From Candidatus Woesearchaeota archaeon (GTDB lineage: Archaea > Nanobdellota > Nanobdellia > Woesearchaeales > WJKV01): a stretch of DNA of 8,259 nt. Position numbers and translations under genes: made by a program. The notes below the pieces were generated by a model that was given only the letters and a program-made list of their open reading frames with translations, was not told where the DNA came from and searched no databases. The stretch's first letter is position 1. Every line of letters starts with the position of its first letter. The stretch is taken from contig WJKV01000072.1 in the NCBI GenBank assembly GCA_014728875.1, forward strand, positions 1 to 8,259, written 5' to 3'. Below are positions 1 through 5,849 of the stretch, piece by piece.

Positions 1-124
1 CTCTTTTTCCTGTTCCAGCATTGCCTCTGCCTCCTCTGTTGCCGGCACCCCTGCGCCTCATATTTCCTCCGCCGTGGGTTTTTGAGCCTCTCATCTTCTT
101 TACTTTCTTGGATTTTCGTTTCAT
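1..124 (-). CDS. rpl15: Large-subunit ribosomal protein uL15 (L15), N-terminal part only
   Basis: uL15 is a late-assembling 23S rRNA-binding protein of the large subunit. Only the first 41 codons are present; the gene runs off the left edge. The ATG at 124-122 opens a frame beginning MKRKSKKVKKMRGSKTHGGG, followed by an Arg/Gly-rich stretch (NMRRRGAGNRGGRGNAGTGK). This is the characteristic archaeal uL15 N-terminus, a basic start followed by the RGSKTHGGG motif and a glycine-rich extended arm that threads into rRNA. The start lies 22 bases after the stop of the small membrane protein, with no clear Shine-Dalgarno motif in front. In the usual archaeal order uL15 follows uL30 directly and secY comes next, so secY is expected just outside the window. 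The identification is firm despite the short length because the motif is very distinctive. Confidence 0.95.
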   Translation of the reverse strand, partial: MKRKSKKVKKMRGSKTHGGGNMRRRGAGNRGGRGNAGTGKR

Positions 125-146
125 TTTAATCTCGCTCTATATTGTA

Positions 147-467
147 TCATCTTAAACTTGACTGGCTCACGGCAAAAAGGAAAAACGCTGCAAAAGCCAG
201 ATACATGATGTAAGCATAATGCAATTGCATTATAATCAACGCAACCGCGTGTATTAACAGCAATATCGACCAGATAAAGGTCAATATGTATGTTGTTCTT
301 GATTTCATATAATCGCCGATCAATAAAAGGGCGACTATGGCAGGAACAACAATCACTAGCCAATTAAGCTCCCTTATCAATATCGGCAATAAAAGCAATA
401 CAGCAATAAGTTGCGCTGCAAGCAAAGCCAATGTTAATACTCTGGGCCACCTCTTTTTGTTTTTCAT
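147..467 (-). CDS. Unrecognised small membrane protein with four predicted helices, inserted between uL30 and uL15
   Basis: I do not recognise this 106-residue protein. After a basic N-terminus (MKNKKRWPR) it is almost wholly hydrophobic, with four likely transmembrane segments at about residues 10-31, 35-51, 60-80 and 83-101. The positive charges at the N-terminus and in the loop at 51-58 (GDYMKSRT) suggest both termini lie in the cytoplasm by the positive-inside rule. No catalytic, metal-binding or nucleotide-binding motif is visible, and there is no clear cleavable signal peptide. The ATG at 467-465 lies 15 bases after the uL30 stop, and the TGA is 22 bases before uL15. The gene is therefore on the operon transcript, though with the widest spacers in the window. 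The position just before uL15 and the expected secY makes a role near the membrane or the translocon imaginable, but this is only inference from location. It could also be a lineage-specific insertion of unrelated function. Confidence 0.8.
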   Translation of the reverse strand: MKNKKRWPRVLTLALLAAQLIAVLLLLPILIRELNWLVIVVPAIVALLLIGDYMKSRTTYILTFIWSILLLIHAVALIIMQLHYAYIMYLAFAAFFLFAVSQSSLR

Positions 468-482
468 TTTAAACGCGAAATC

Positions 483-920
483 TTAAAGCATCCTTTTGAT
501 CAGTTCATCCATGCTGTCTCTTTTGCCGAGCGCCCCGCCCGCCACATACTGCGCCTTTATGCCTTTCCGTCTGAAACCTTTCTTGGGCGGGTTCAGTTTA
601 TATGTTTTGCCTTTAAGCTTGTTCTTTTTCTCGAGCATCTTTATGACTTCTTCTGAAACAGGTCCATAAGTGACAAAGTCTTTAATTTTTTTGACCATGC
701 CTATTTTGATTGGCGTATCATCTATTACTACGCAATTGTGCTGATTGAATAAGTTTAATAGCCTCAATGTTTTCCTCATGTCGTGCCTAATATGGCTCAT
801 GCTTCTTAGAAGAATTACAGCAATCTTGCCTTTGTTTTTGACCGGCTTAGGCTGTGCTGCTATCGCGGTTTTCGGCTGTTCAGGCTTATTCTCATTCCCT
901 TGCTCTGCTTTTTCATTCAT
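483..920 (-). CDS. rpl30: Large-subunit ribosomal protein uL30 (L30), shortened form with N-terminal extension
   Basis: uL30 binds 23S rRNA in the large subunit. The ferredoxin-like core starts near residue 32 (GKIAVILLRS) and continues through HNCVVIDDTP at 61-70 and the archaeal motif MVKKIKDFVTYG at 75-86. The C-terminus keeps the archaeal signature, NPPKKGFRRKGIK near 110-122 and GGALGKRDSMDELIKRML at the end. Archaeal uL30 is usually about 150-155 residues with the core at the very N-terminus. Here the core-to-end part is only about 115 residues because the segment between the KLKG and KLNPP motifs is almost absent. An unrelated Gln/Lys/Pro/Asn-rich extension of about 30 residues precedes the core. 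I chose the ATG at 920-918, which overlaps the uS5 stop by 8 bases (ATGAATGA) and gives 145 residues. An in-frame ATG at 998 would add 26 very basic residues within the uS5 tail and is less likely. Confidence 0.9.
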   Translation of the reverse strand: MNEKAEQGNENKPEQPKTAIAAQPKPVKNKGKIAVILLRSMSHIRHDMRKTLRLLNLFNQHNCVVIDDTPIKIGMVKKIKDFVTYGPVSEEVIKMLEKKNKLKGKTYKLNPPKKGFRRKGIKAQYVAGGALGKRDSMDELIKRML

Positions 921-1821
921 CTTTCTTCTTCTCTTTAGTTTTTGATTCTGTCCTGCCCTTGCTCTGATTTTTTTTATCTTCTTTTTTGCCTTTTTCATTC
1001 CCTTCTTCTGTTTCGCTTAATGCTATGCCCAACTCGTCTTCTGTAGGCGCATTAATTTCCGTGTTGCCTATGCTTCCCTCGACGATGCCTAACTGCTCTA
1101 TGTATTTTGGCAGGGTCTTTGTCGAGACCAATTGCTTAAGAGCATCAAATAATGCGTAAATCAAGTTAAGCTTAATCTTGGTCTGGCCTTTTGTCCTGCT
1201 CCATACATCTTTGATGCCTGCAAGTCTCAATACTTTCTGGCATTCTTTCTCAACACAAAGACCGGTTCCTTTAGGCGCAGGTACCAATGTAATTTCAGTA
1301 CTTCCGCACTTTCCGTGAACTGAAAAAGGTATGCTGTGCGGAGTCTTGCAAGAACACTGCCAGCTGCCGCATCCTCGGATCATCTTAATCAGGTTTAGTT
1401 TCGCCTGCCTGAAGGCTTTTTCTCTTGCAGGGATTGTTTCTTTGCTCTTACCGGACCCGATGCCTATGTATCCGTCATTGTTTCCTACAACTGCCAATGA
1501 TGCGAAACTTATTACATTGCCTTCTTTGGTTTTCTTTTGAGTTTGCCTGAAAGCCCTTCTTCGGCCACCGCCAAACTTGCCTTTGCTCTGGCCTATTAAC
1601 AATAAATCTGTCTGCGCATTCGGCAGCAGAATCTCAACTATTTCTGGCTCGATTATAGGTTCGCCGCTGTCCAGGATCTGTTTTATGTCTGTGATCTCCC
1701 CGGCTTTAACCTTCTTGCCTAATGCGGTTTTTGGCTTCCATGTCTCTTTCACATCCGGCTGCTGGCGTCTATGACGCGCCGATTTCTTTTTTCCGTTCTT
1801 CTCGTTTTGCTTGTTTGCCAT
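913..1821 (-). CDS. rps5: Small-subunit ribosomal protein uS5 (S5), with charged C-terminal tail
   Basis: uS5 sits near the mRNA entry site of the 30S subunit and contributes to decoding fidelity. The archaeal family pattern is clear: the N-terminal double-stranded-RNA-binding-like domain at about residues 60-135 (GNNDGYIGIGSGKSKETIPA at 113-132), then RGCGSWQCSC at 149-158, the PHSIPFSVHGKCGS motif at 161-174, and LVPAPKGTGL at 179-188 in the C-terminal domain. At 302 residues it is longer than the roughly 200-240 residues usual in archaea. The excess lies in a basic N-terminus (KNGKKKSARHRRQ) and a Lys/Glu tail from about residue 268. Six cysteines fall between 151 and 194; several belong to the conserved archaeal motif, so metal binding is possible but not shown. 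The stretch GGGRRRAFRQTQKKTKEGN at 84-102 is longer than in many homologues. The ATG lies 5 bases after the uL18 stop. Confidence 0.97.
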   Translation of the reverse strand: MANKQNEKNGKKKSARHRRQQPDVKETWKPKTALGKKVKAGEITDIKQILDSGEPIIEPEIVEILLPNAQTDLLLIGQSKGKFGGGRRRAFRQTQKKTKEGNVISFASLAVVGNNDGYIGIGSGKSKETIPAREKAFRQAKLNLIKMIRGCGSWQCSCKTPHSIPFSVHGKCGSTEITLVPAPKGTGLCVEKECQKVLRLAGIKDVWSRTKGQTKIKLNLIYALFDALKQLVSTKTLPKYIEQLGIVEGSIGNTEINAPTEDELGIALSETEEGNEKGKKEDKKNQSKGRTESKTKEKKKDE

Positions 1822-1826
1822 TTTGT

Positions 1827-2393
1827 TTAAGCTAAAATCTTATTTTTAACTTCCTCGAACATTTTTGATATTGTTGACGGATCTAAATTTTGCTTTAGAT
1901 ATTTTGAAAAATGTTTTTTGTATTTTTCAGTATCTTTTATTATTTCTGCATAATCTTGAATGTGCTTTCCATTTATTCTTTCTTCAGGAGGGAAGATCTC
2001 AGGCGAGCAGGAAATGTCCAAACCGGCATCAATTGCTCCTTTTAGCGCAGCATATATCTTGCATCCTTTTGTCAGGGTATTGTTTCCTACATCCAAAATG
2101 GCTTTGGTGCCTTTTTTGATCTTTTTTCTGCATAGCAGGCCTGTAAGATATGCAGCAGGAATGCTTTTATTGCTTCCTTTCCAGCCGTATTTGACAAGCT
2201 GTCTTGAACTGCAAGTGTACAAGATTTTATCTCCGTCAGGAGAGTATTCAACTAATTGTATAACAATATTCTTCAGGCTGGGTCTGACAACCAACCTCGG
2301 CAGTCCGCTCTTGAGATGGGCAAGCCTGGTTTTGTAGTTGGTTTTTCCTTCTCTTCTTCTCCTGAATCTAACTACTTTTTTTATTTTCTTCAT
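1827..2393 (-). CDS. rpl18: Large-subunit ribosomal protein uL18 (L18)
   Basis: uL18 binds 5S rRNA and, with uL5, anchors the 5S particle in the central protuberance. The protein is 188 residues, normal for archaea and longer than bacterial L18. It has the basic N-terminus with YKTRLAHLKSGLPRLVVRPS at 20-39, which is the rRNA-contacting region of the family. The archaeal core motif follows at about 111-145 (CKIYAALKGAIDAGLDI, then PEIFPPEERINGKHI). The C-terminal third is a charged helical segment, as in other archaeal members. The ATG at 2393-2391 overlaps the eL19 TGA in a 4-base ATGA, suggesting translation by coupling from eL19. No independent Shine-Dalgarno motif was needed to choose the start. 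Confidence 0.97.
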   Translation of the reverse strand: MKKIKKVVRFRRRREGKTNYKTRLAHLKSGLPRLVVRPSLKNIVIQLVEYSPDGDKILYTCSSRQLVKYGWKGSNKSIPAAYLTGLLCRKKIKKGTKAILDVGNNTLTKGCKIYAALKGAIDAGLDISCSPEIFPPEERINGKHIQDYAEIIKDTEKYKKHFSKYLKQNLDPSTISKMFEEVKNKILA

Positions 2394-2842
2394 TTTTTAA
2401 TTATAAGCCCGCTTTCATTTATGTAAAGCTTCAGATGGTTTCTGCTCCTGAAGAAACCTCCTTTGACTTTCAACAGCAATTTTCTGTAGTTTGCAGAGGT
2501 CAACAGATTTTTTGCTTTCAATTCTCTCAAAAACATTCTTTGCATTCTTACAGTCGTCATCCACAGCTTTTTTTCAGGCAGCCGGGCACTTTCTTTTCCT
2601 TTCCTGCTGCCGTGTCCTTTTTGTCTTCCTTTTCTTTTCTGCACCAGCCTTTTTCTTGCCCTAACCCTGCTGATGCCTAACTTTTGTTTCTTTTTAATTA
2701 AGCCGTTGCTTATCAATGTCCTGATGTCCTGTTTAGTAATTGCTTCCTTGATGGTTTCCAGATTCTCTGGATCTGTCCATATCCTGTCTGTGCTGCATTT
2801 GAGCAGTTGTGCAGCCAGCCGCTTTTGAACTGTTAATTTCAT
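2390..2842 (-). CDS. rpl19e: Large-subunit ribosomal protein eL19 (L19e)
   Basis: eL19 is an archaeal and eukaryotic large-subunit protein absent from bacteria; its long helices contact rRNA near the subunit interface and the exit-tunnel side. The 150-residue length is typical of archaea. Visible family motifs are RLAAQLLKCSTDRIWTDPEN at 8-27, the arginine-rich GISRVRARKRLVQKRKGRQK at 56-75, GHGSRKGKESARLP at 76-89, and the closing helix with KGGFFRSRNHLKLY at 127-140. There is no added C-terminal tail, unlike eL32 just upstream. The ATG at 2842-2840 begins one base after the eL32 stop. A purine-rich AAGGG in the last eL32 codons may help initiation. Confidence 0.97.
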   Translation of the reverse strand: MKLTVQKRLAAQLLKCSTDRIWTDPENLETIKEAITKQDIRTLISNGLIKKKQKLGISRVRARKRLVQKRKGRQKGHGSRKGKESARLPEKKLWMTTVRMQRMFLRELKAKNLLTSANYRKLLLKVKGGFFRSRNHLKLYINESGLIIKK

Positions 2843-2843
2843 T

Positions 2844-3425
2844 TTAACCCTTAGTTACCAATATCTTGTCCTGTTCTTTTTTCTCTGCCATTTCTTTGTC
2901 TTCTGCAGCGGCAGGTTCCGGCTCTTTTTTCTCCTTTGGTGTTTCCTTTTTCTTCTTTTCTGCTTTCTTGCCGGTTGTTTTTCTTTCTTCTTTCTTTTTT
3001 CTGGATTCTTTCTTCCTTGACAATATCTCATCTATGGATTTTAAATAAGCATCAATATCGGGGACATTGCTGACATTCAGTCCTAGTTTCTTGCATTCAT
3101 TAAGGATGTGCTTTCTTTTCTTCATGCCGACTTTTTTTCCGATAATGGCGCAGTGTTTCTTTTTATCTAAGCCAGTAAGCAGCGCACTATTCGATATGTT
3201 GATTGGAATCTGTCCTTCCTTTGTCATATTCTTTACCAATGACGGAGAACCGTATCCTGCCTTGGCCCTTTTTTTATAACCTCTCCTGCCGAGCTTTGAA
3301 TGAGCGCCGCGAGGCCGCCTCCATTTCTGGGCGACTTTTTTCTTCTTATGCGAATCTTGAGCAATGAATCTAGGTTTTCTTCTTTTCATCGCTTTCCTCA
3401 ATTCCAATAATTTCTCGTATGCCAT
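2844..3425 (-). CDS. rpl32e: Large-subunit ribosomal protein eL32 (L32e) with long Lys/Glu-rich C-terminal tail
   Basis: eL32 is an archaeal/eukaryotic large-subunit protein with no bacterial equivalent. The core occupies about residues 16-134. It carries the diagnostic PRFIAQDSHKKKKVAQKWRR at 18-37, PRGAHSKLGRRGYKKR, AGYGSPSLVKNM at 56-67, and the C-terminal IGKKVGMKKRKHILNECKKLG at about 95-115. After residue 135 the chain turns into about 58 residues rich in Lys and Glu with some Ala and Pro, probably disordered. Archaeal eL32 cores are normally about 130 residues; some groups instead carry an N-terminal extension. I chose the ATG at 3425-3423, giving MAYEKLLELRK. It lies one base after the uL6 stop and 10 bases after an AAAGGAG motif. 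A TTG three codons upstream overlaps uL6 and is less likely. Confidence 0.96.
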   Translation of the reverse strand: MAYEKLLELRKAMKRRKPRFIAQDSHKKKKVAQKWRRPRGAHSKLGRRGYKKRAKAGYGSPSLVKNMTKEGQIPINISNSALLTGLDKKKHCAIIGKKVGMKKRKHILNECKKLGLNVSNVPDIDAYLKSIDEILSRKKESRKKKEERKTTGKKAEKKKKETPKEKKEPEPAAAEDKEMAEKKEQDKILVTKG

Positions 3426-3426
3426 A

Positions 3427-3975
3427 TTATACAAGCTCCTTTCCGTCTTTATTGATTATGTAAATGCCGTCCTGGAATCTTCTGATGTCCCTTCCTCTAA
3501 TCTTTGTCAATGTCTCTATCCTGGCAGCAATCTGGCCGGCCAAGCTTTTGTCTATGCTCTCAACAAAGATCTGGTCCCCTGTTACTTTGATGCTTACTTC
3601 CGGTGGAAATCTCAATTTCCGCTGGATAGATTCGCCTAAAAAATTCTTGATTGCCAGCTCATTGCCGCTCACATTAACTGTCATCGGAAAATGGCCTGAA
3701 CAAATCTTTAAAATGTATTTGTGGCCTTCTGCGACTCCTTTGAACATGTTTTTGATCAGTACTTTGTATGTTCCAAGTATCTTTCTTTGCCGTTTTGTAT
3801 TGACATCTGAAAAAAATACAATCTTTCCATCACGCATTTCAAATCTTAAAACTTTGGTCGCAAATAATTTTGATAGCGACTTGTCTCCTTTACTAACTGT
3901 TATTTTGTATCCGTCTATTTTAACATCTATACCTTCCGGGATTTCCAACATTTCTTCTAATTTCTCTTTTGCCAT
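3427..3975 (-). CDS. rpl6: Large-subunit ribosomal protein uL6 (L6)
   Basis: uL6 lies at the base of the L7/L12-type stalk next to the sarcin-ricin loop, where translational GTPases bind. The protein is 182 residues, the usual archaeal size, with the two repeated alpha/beta domains of the family. Visible motifs are LEIPEGIDVKIDGYKITVSKG at about 10-30, LIKNMFKGVAEGHKYILKIC at 73-92 and GHFPMTVNVSGN at 94-105 in the first domain. In the second are IKNFLGE at 109-115 and the closing KIRGRDIRRFQDGIYIINK at 158-176. I chose the ATG at 3975-3973 (MAKEKLEEM), 11 bases after the uS8 stop. A TTG at 3996 would add seven residues and overlap uS8; family alignment does not require them. Confidence 0.96.
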   Translation of the reverse strand: MAKEKLEEMLEIPEGIDVKIDGYKITVSKGDKSLSKLFATKVLRFEMRDGKIVFFSDVNTKRQRKILGTYKVLIKNMFKGVAEGHKYILKICSGHFPMTVNVSGNELAIKNFLGESIQRKLRFPPEVSIKVTGDQIFVESIDKSLAGQIAARIETLTKIRGRDIRRFQDGIYIINKDGKELV

Positions 3976-3986
3976 TTTTTCGGTCT

Positions 3987-4379
3987 TTAATAACAATAAG
4001 CGATCAGCGATCCCCCTATCTTTTTCTGCGCAGCTTCGTCGTGCGTCATCAGGCCTTTATTGGTCGAGATTATAACTATGCCGAAATCTTTTGCAGGAAG
4101 ATATCTTTTTTCAGTCCATTCCATGTGTTCGAATTTTATCATGAATCTCGGCTTAATAACGCCGCATTTGTTAATTTTTCCGATCAGATGCAATTTTAGG
4201 GCGCCCCCTTTGCCGTCTTCAATCTCTTCGAATTCTCCTACATAACCTTCCTTGTTCAGCAGTTTCAAAACTTTTTTGACCATATTGCTATATGGTTTAA
4301 TTATGATTTCTTTCCTTCCAATTTTCTCGTGCTGCGACAGCAAAGACAAGGCATTTGCCAATGTGTCATTTAATACCAT
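3987..4379 (-). CDS. rps8: Small-subunit ribosomal protein uS8 (S8)
   Basis: uS8 is a primary 16S rRNA-binding protein of the 30S subunit's central domain. In bacteria it also represses the spc operon, but no corresponding archaeal operator is evident here. The 130-residue length is standard. The N-terminus MVLNDTLANALSLLSQHEKIG matches the archaeal pattern. The C-terminal RNA-binding motif reads ISTNKGLMTHDEAAQKKIGG at 104-123, ending LIAYCY. The family consensus has STSxGxMTHxEA, so one Ser is replaced by Asn (STN). The ATG at 4379-4377 is preceded by the strongest Shine-Dalgarno motif in the window (AGGAGG at 4396-4391), which overlaps the uS14 stop codon. This suggests fresh ribosome loading at uS8 rather than pure coupling. 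Confidence 0.97.
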   Translation of the reverse strand: MVLNDTLANALSLLSQHEKIGRKEIIIKPYSNMVKKVLKLLNKEGYVGEFEEIEDGKGGALKLHLIGKINKCGVIKPRFMIKFEHMEWTEKRYLPAKDFGIVIISTNKGLMTHDEAAQKKIGGSLIAYCY

Positions 4380-4390
4380 TTTTTCATATT

Positions 4391-4396
4391 CCTCCT
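4391..4396 (-). promoter_or_regulatory. Strong Shine-Dalgarno motif for uS8
   Basis: On the minus strand the sequence reads TAGGAGG, where the TAG is the uS14 stop codon and AGGAGG is a perfect anti-Shine-Dalgarno match. Eleven bases separate it from the uS8 ATG at 4379. A nearer ATG at 4387-4385 is only 3 bases away and out of frame with uS8, so it is unlikely to be used. The 14-base spacer between the uS14 stop and the uS8 start is one of the longer ones in the window. Confidence 0.75.
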
Positions 4397-4625
4397 ATTG
4401 ATATTGCTTGAATCCCATTTCTTGTGCAAACTGTCTGAAGCATCTCCTGCACAAATTAAGCTTATATTTCGTTATCAAACCTCTTGTTGTTCCGCACAAT
4501 CTGCACTTATTCTTGCTTTTTCCACAAGATCTTTTCTTTGGCGTGCTGTGCTTCATGAACTTCTTTAATTTGGCTGGATTGTTGCTCAATTGATTTGTAA
4601 CTTTTCTCCAGTTTGAAGTTGTCAT
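4395..4625 (-). CDS. rps14: Small-subunit ribosomal protein uS14 (S14), zinc-binding type
   Basis: uS14 binds 16S rRNA in the head of the 30S subunit. The protein has a zinc-finger motif with Cys41, Cys44, Cys59 and Cys62 (CRLCG, then LCRRCF), the C-X2-C-X14-C-X2-C arrangement of the zinc-binding form. The closing FAQEMGFKQY matches the archaeal LGF-KY ending. At 76 residues it is somewhat longer than the 50-60 residues common in archaea, because of about 25 extra N-terminal residues before the basic KHSTPKKRSCGKSKNK segment. The ATG at 4625-4623 starts 4 bases after the uL5 stop and follows a GAGG motif at 4638-4635 with a 9-base spacer. A TTG at 4640 would add five residues but coincides with that GAGG motif, so the ATG is preferred. 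Confidence 0.95.
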   Translation of the reverse strand: MTTSNWRKVTNQLSNNPAKLKKFMKHSTPKKRSCGKSKNKCRLCGTTRGLITKYKLNLCRRCFRQFAQEMGFKQYQ

Positions 4626-4629
4626 TTTT

Positions 4630-5142
4630 TTATGCCTCAATTATTTGTGTATCGAAATTTTTCTTCATAAACTCTATTGCATCTTCCTTGGTTATTGCGT
4701 GCTTATAAGACAACTTTTTTGTCTTGTTTTTCCTTCTTTTCAGTCTGAAACCGGGCCTCTCTAAAGTGACTGCAACCTCAAAGCCCATGATCCCTATGTC
4801 GGCATCATATCTTACATCGGCCATGTCAATATATTCGTGTATGCCAAAAGAAAAATTTCCCTGGTCGTCGAAAACTTTTCTCTTGAGTTTGTTGTCTTTT
4901 GCATTTAAGGTTCTCTTTAATATCTCTGCAGCCTTAGGACCCCTTAACGTGATCTTGCAGCCGATAGGCAGACCTTCTCTGAGACCCCAAGCAGGAATTC
5001 TTTTTTTTGCGAAAGTCTTAACAGGGTTTTTGCCGCTTATCAGTTTAAGTAGCTTTGTACCCTTTTCCAGCCTGGCTTGTTCTTTGCCTGCTCCGAAATT
5101 CAAAGTCACTTTCTCTATCCTAATATTTCGCATCGGATTCAT
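4630..5142 (-). CDS. rpl5: Large-subunit ribosomal protein uL5 (L5)
   Basis: uL5 binds 5S rRNA with uL18, touches P-site tRNA and forms part of the central protuberance. The 170-residue protein shows the archaeal pattern: MRNIRIEKVTLNFGAGK at 4-20, KTFAKKRIPAWGLREGLPIG at 42-61, CKITLRG at 62-68, FSFGIHEYIDM at 97-107, DADIGIMGFEVAVTLERPGFR at about 113-133, and a closing basic RLKRRKNKTKK segment. The last part, TKEDAIEFMKKNF at 151-163, matches the conserved end of the family. The ATG at 5142-5140 begins one base after the eS4 stop, and an AAGGT motif at 5152-5148 lies close upstream. A second in-frame ATG three codons later is possible but unneeded. Confidence 0.97.
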   Translation of the reverse strand: MNPMRNIRIEKVTLNFGAGKEQARLEKGTKLLKLISGKNPVKTFAKKRIPAWGLREGLPIGCKITLRGPKAAEILKRTLNAKDNKLKRKVFDDQGNFSFGIHEYIDMADVRYDADIGIMGFEVAVTLERPGFRLKRRKNKTKKLSYKHAITKEDAIEFMKKNFDTQIIEA

Positions 5143-5143
5143 T

Positions 5144-5842
5144 TTATACCTTAATCAGCTGCTTATCTTCTCCTATAATGTAAACATATTTTTGTAATGT
5201 GCTAAACTGTTCCTTTTTGGTTTTTACTATCATTTCATCAGATACAAGCTTTCTTTGCACAACATCCACAAGCTCTCCTGTCGTGCCGATATGCCTGCCG
5301 CCAACCAGGAAGATGATTGCGCCTTTTTTTACCGGCAGTTTTTTTGTTATGCCTTTGTTGAATTCGAACAACACACTGTCGCCGACCTTGTAATCGGCAC
5401 CTTTGACAATGCAATTCTTTCCATCGTGGAATGTAAGATTAATCTTTCCTCCTTTCAAAGCATGTTTTCTGATTATCCTACAAATCTTTATTTTTGCTTC
5501 TTCAGCGCTTATCTCGTGCAGACAAAGCTTACCTCTGCTGTTAATAGACAACCTGTAATTCAATTTCAAATCAGGAATTTGCAGCACGTCAAACAAACCA
5601 AGCATGAATTTAGGCTCTTTAACACGCCGCCCATCGACCAATACCTGCTTTAAATTAAGTATCTTCTTGATTTCGCCTGCCGTCTCTCCTAGTCTCAAAA
5701 GATCCCGCAATGCTATAACAATCGGCAAACCCAGCATAAAATTGTGGGCTCCTGGCAAAGGTCTTGCGATGAACCTTATTCTTTTTCTGGATACCGGCCA
5801 GGTTTTTGGCGATGTTAGTCTTGCTAAGTGTCTTTTAACCAT
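5144..5842 (-). CDS. rps4e: Small-subunit ribosomal protein eS4 (S4e)
   Basis: eS4 is an archaeal/eukaryotic 30S protein unrelated to bacterial uS4 except for sharing an S4-type RNA-binding fold. The 232 residues open with MVKRHLARLTSPKTWPVSRK, a hallmark of the family. The S4 RNA-binding domain spans about 40-105 (LGLPIVIALRDLLRLGETAGE, then VLVDGRRVKEPKFMLGLFDV). The central eS4 domain follows, and a KOW-type motif lies at about 173-205 (KGAIIFLVGGRHIGTTGEL). The size is normal for archaea. The ATG at 5842-5840 is 7 bases after the uL24 stop. The GAGG nearest to it is about 15 bases upstream, inside uL24, so Shine-Dalgarno pairing is doubtful. Confidence 0.97.
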   Translation of the reverse strand: MVKRHLARLTSPKTWPVSRKRIRFIARPLPGAHNFMLGLPIVIALRDLLRLGETAGEIKKILNLKQVLVDGRRVKEPKFMLGLFDVLQIPDLKLNYRLSINSRGKLCLHEISAEEAKIKICRIIRKHALKGGKINLTFHDGKNCIVKGADYKVGDSVLFEFNKGITKKLPVKKGAIIFLVGGRHIGTTGELVDVVQRKLVSDEMIVKTKKEQFSTLQKYVYIIGEDKQLIKV

Positions 5843-5849
5843 TTTATTT

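Noticed and set aside
121..363. 80-residue minus-strand frame overlapping the membrane protein and the start of uL15
   Set aside because: It is out of frame with both, has no recognisable motif, and the membrane-protein frame and the uL15 motif account for the region.
2860..3010. T/C-rich tract on the plus strand, considered as a terminator or repeat
   Set aside because: It is simply the complement of Lys/Glu codons in the eL32 tail. It lies within a coding frame and has no stem-loop or poly-T on the transcribed side.
3996..4000. Upstream TTG starts for uL6, and similarly for uS14 (4640), eL32 (3434) and Rnp1 (7338)
   Set aside because: Each would overlap the previous gene, while an ATG a few codons downstream fits family alignments and spacing better.
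3464..4075. 203-residue plus-strand open frame opposite uL6 and uS8
   Set aside because: It is the reverse complement of two clearly conserved ribosomal protein genes, and its hydrophobic composition is what antisense reading of Lys/Glu-rich genes produces.
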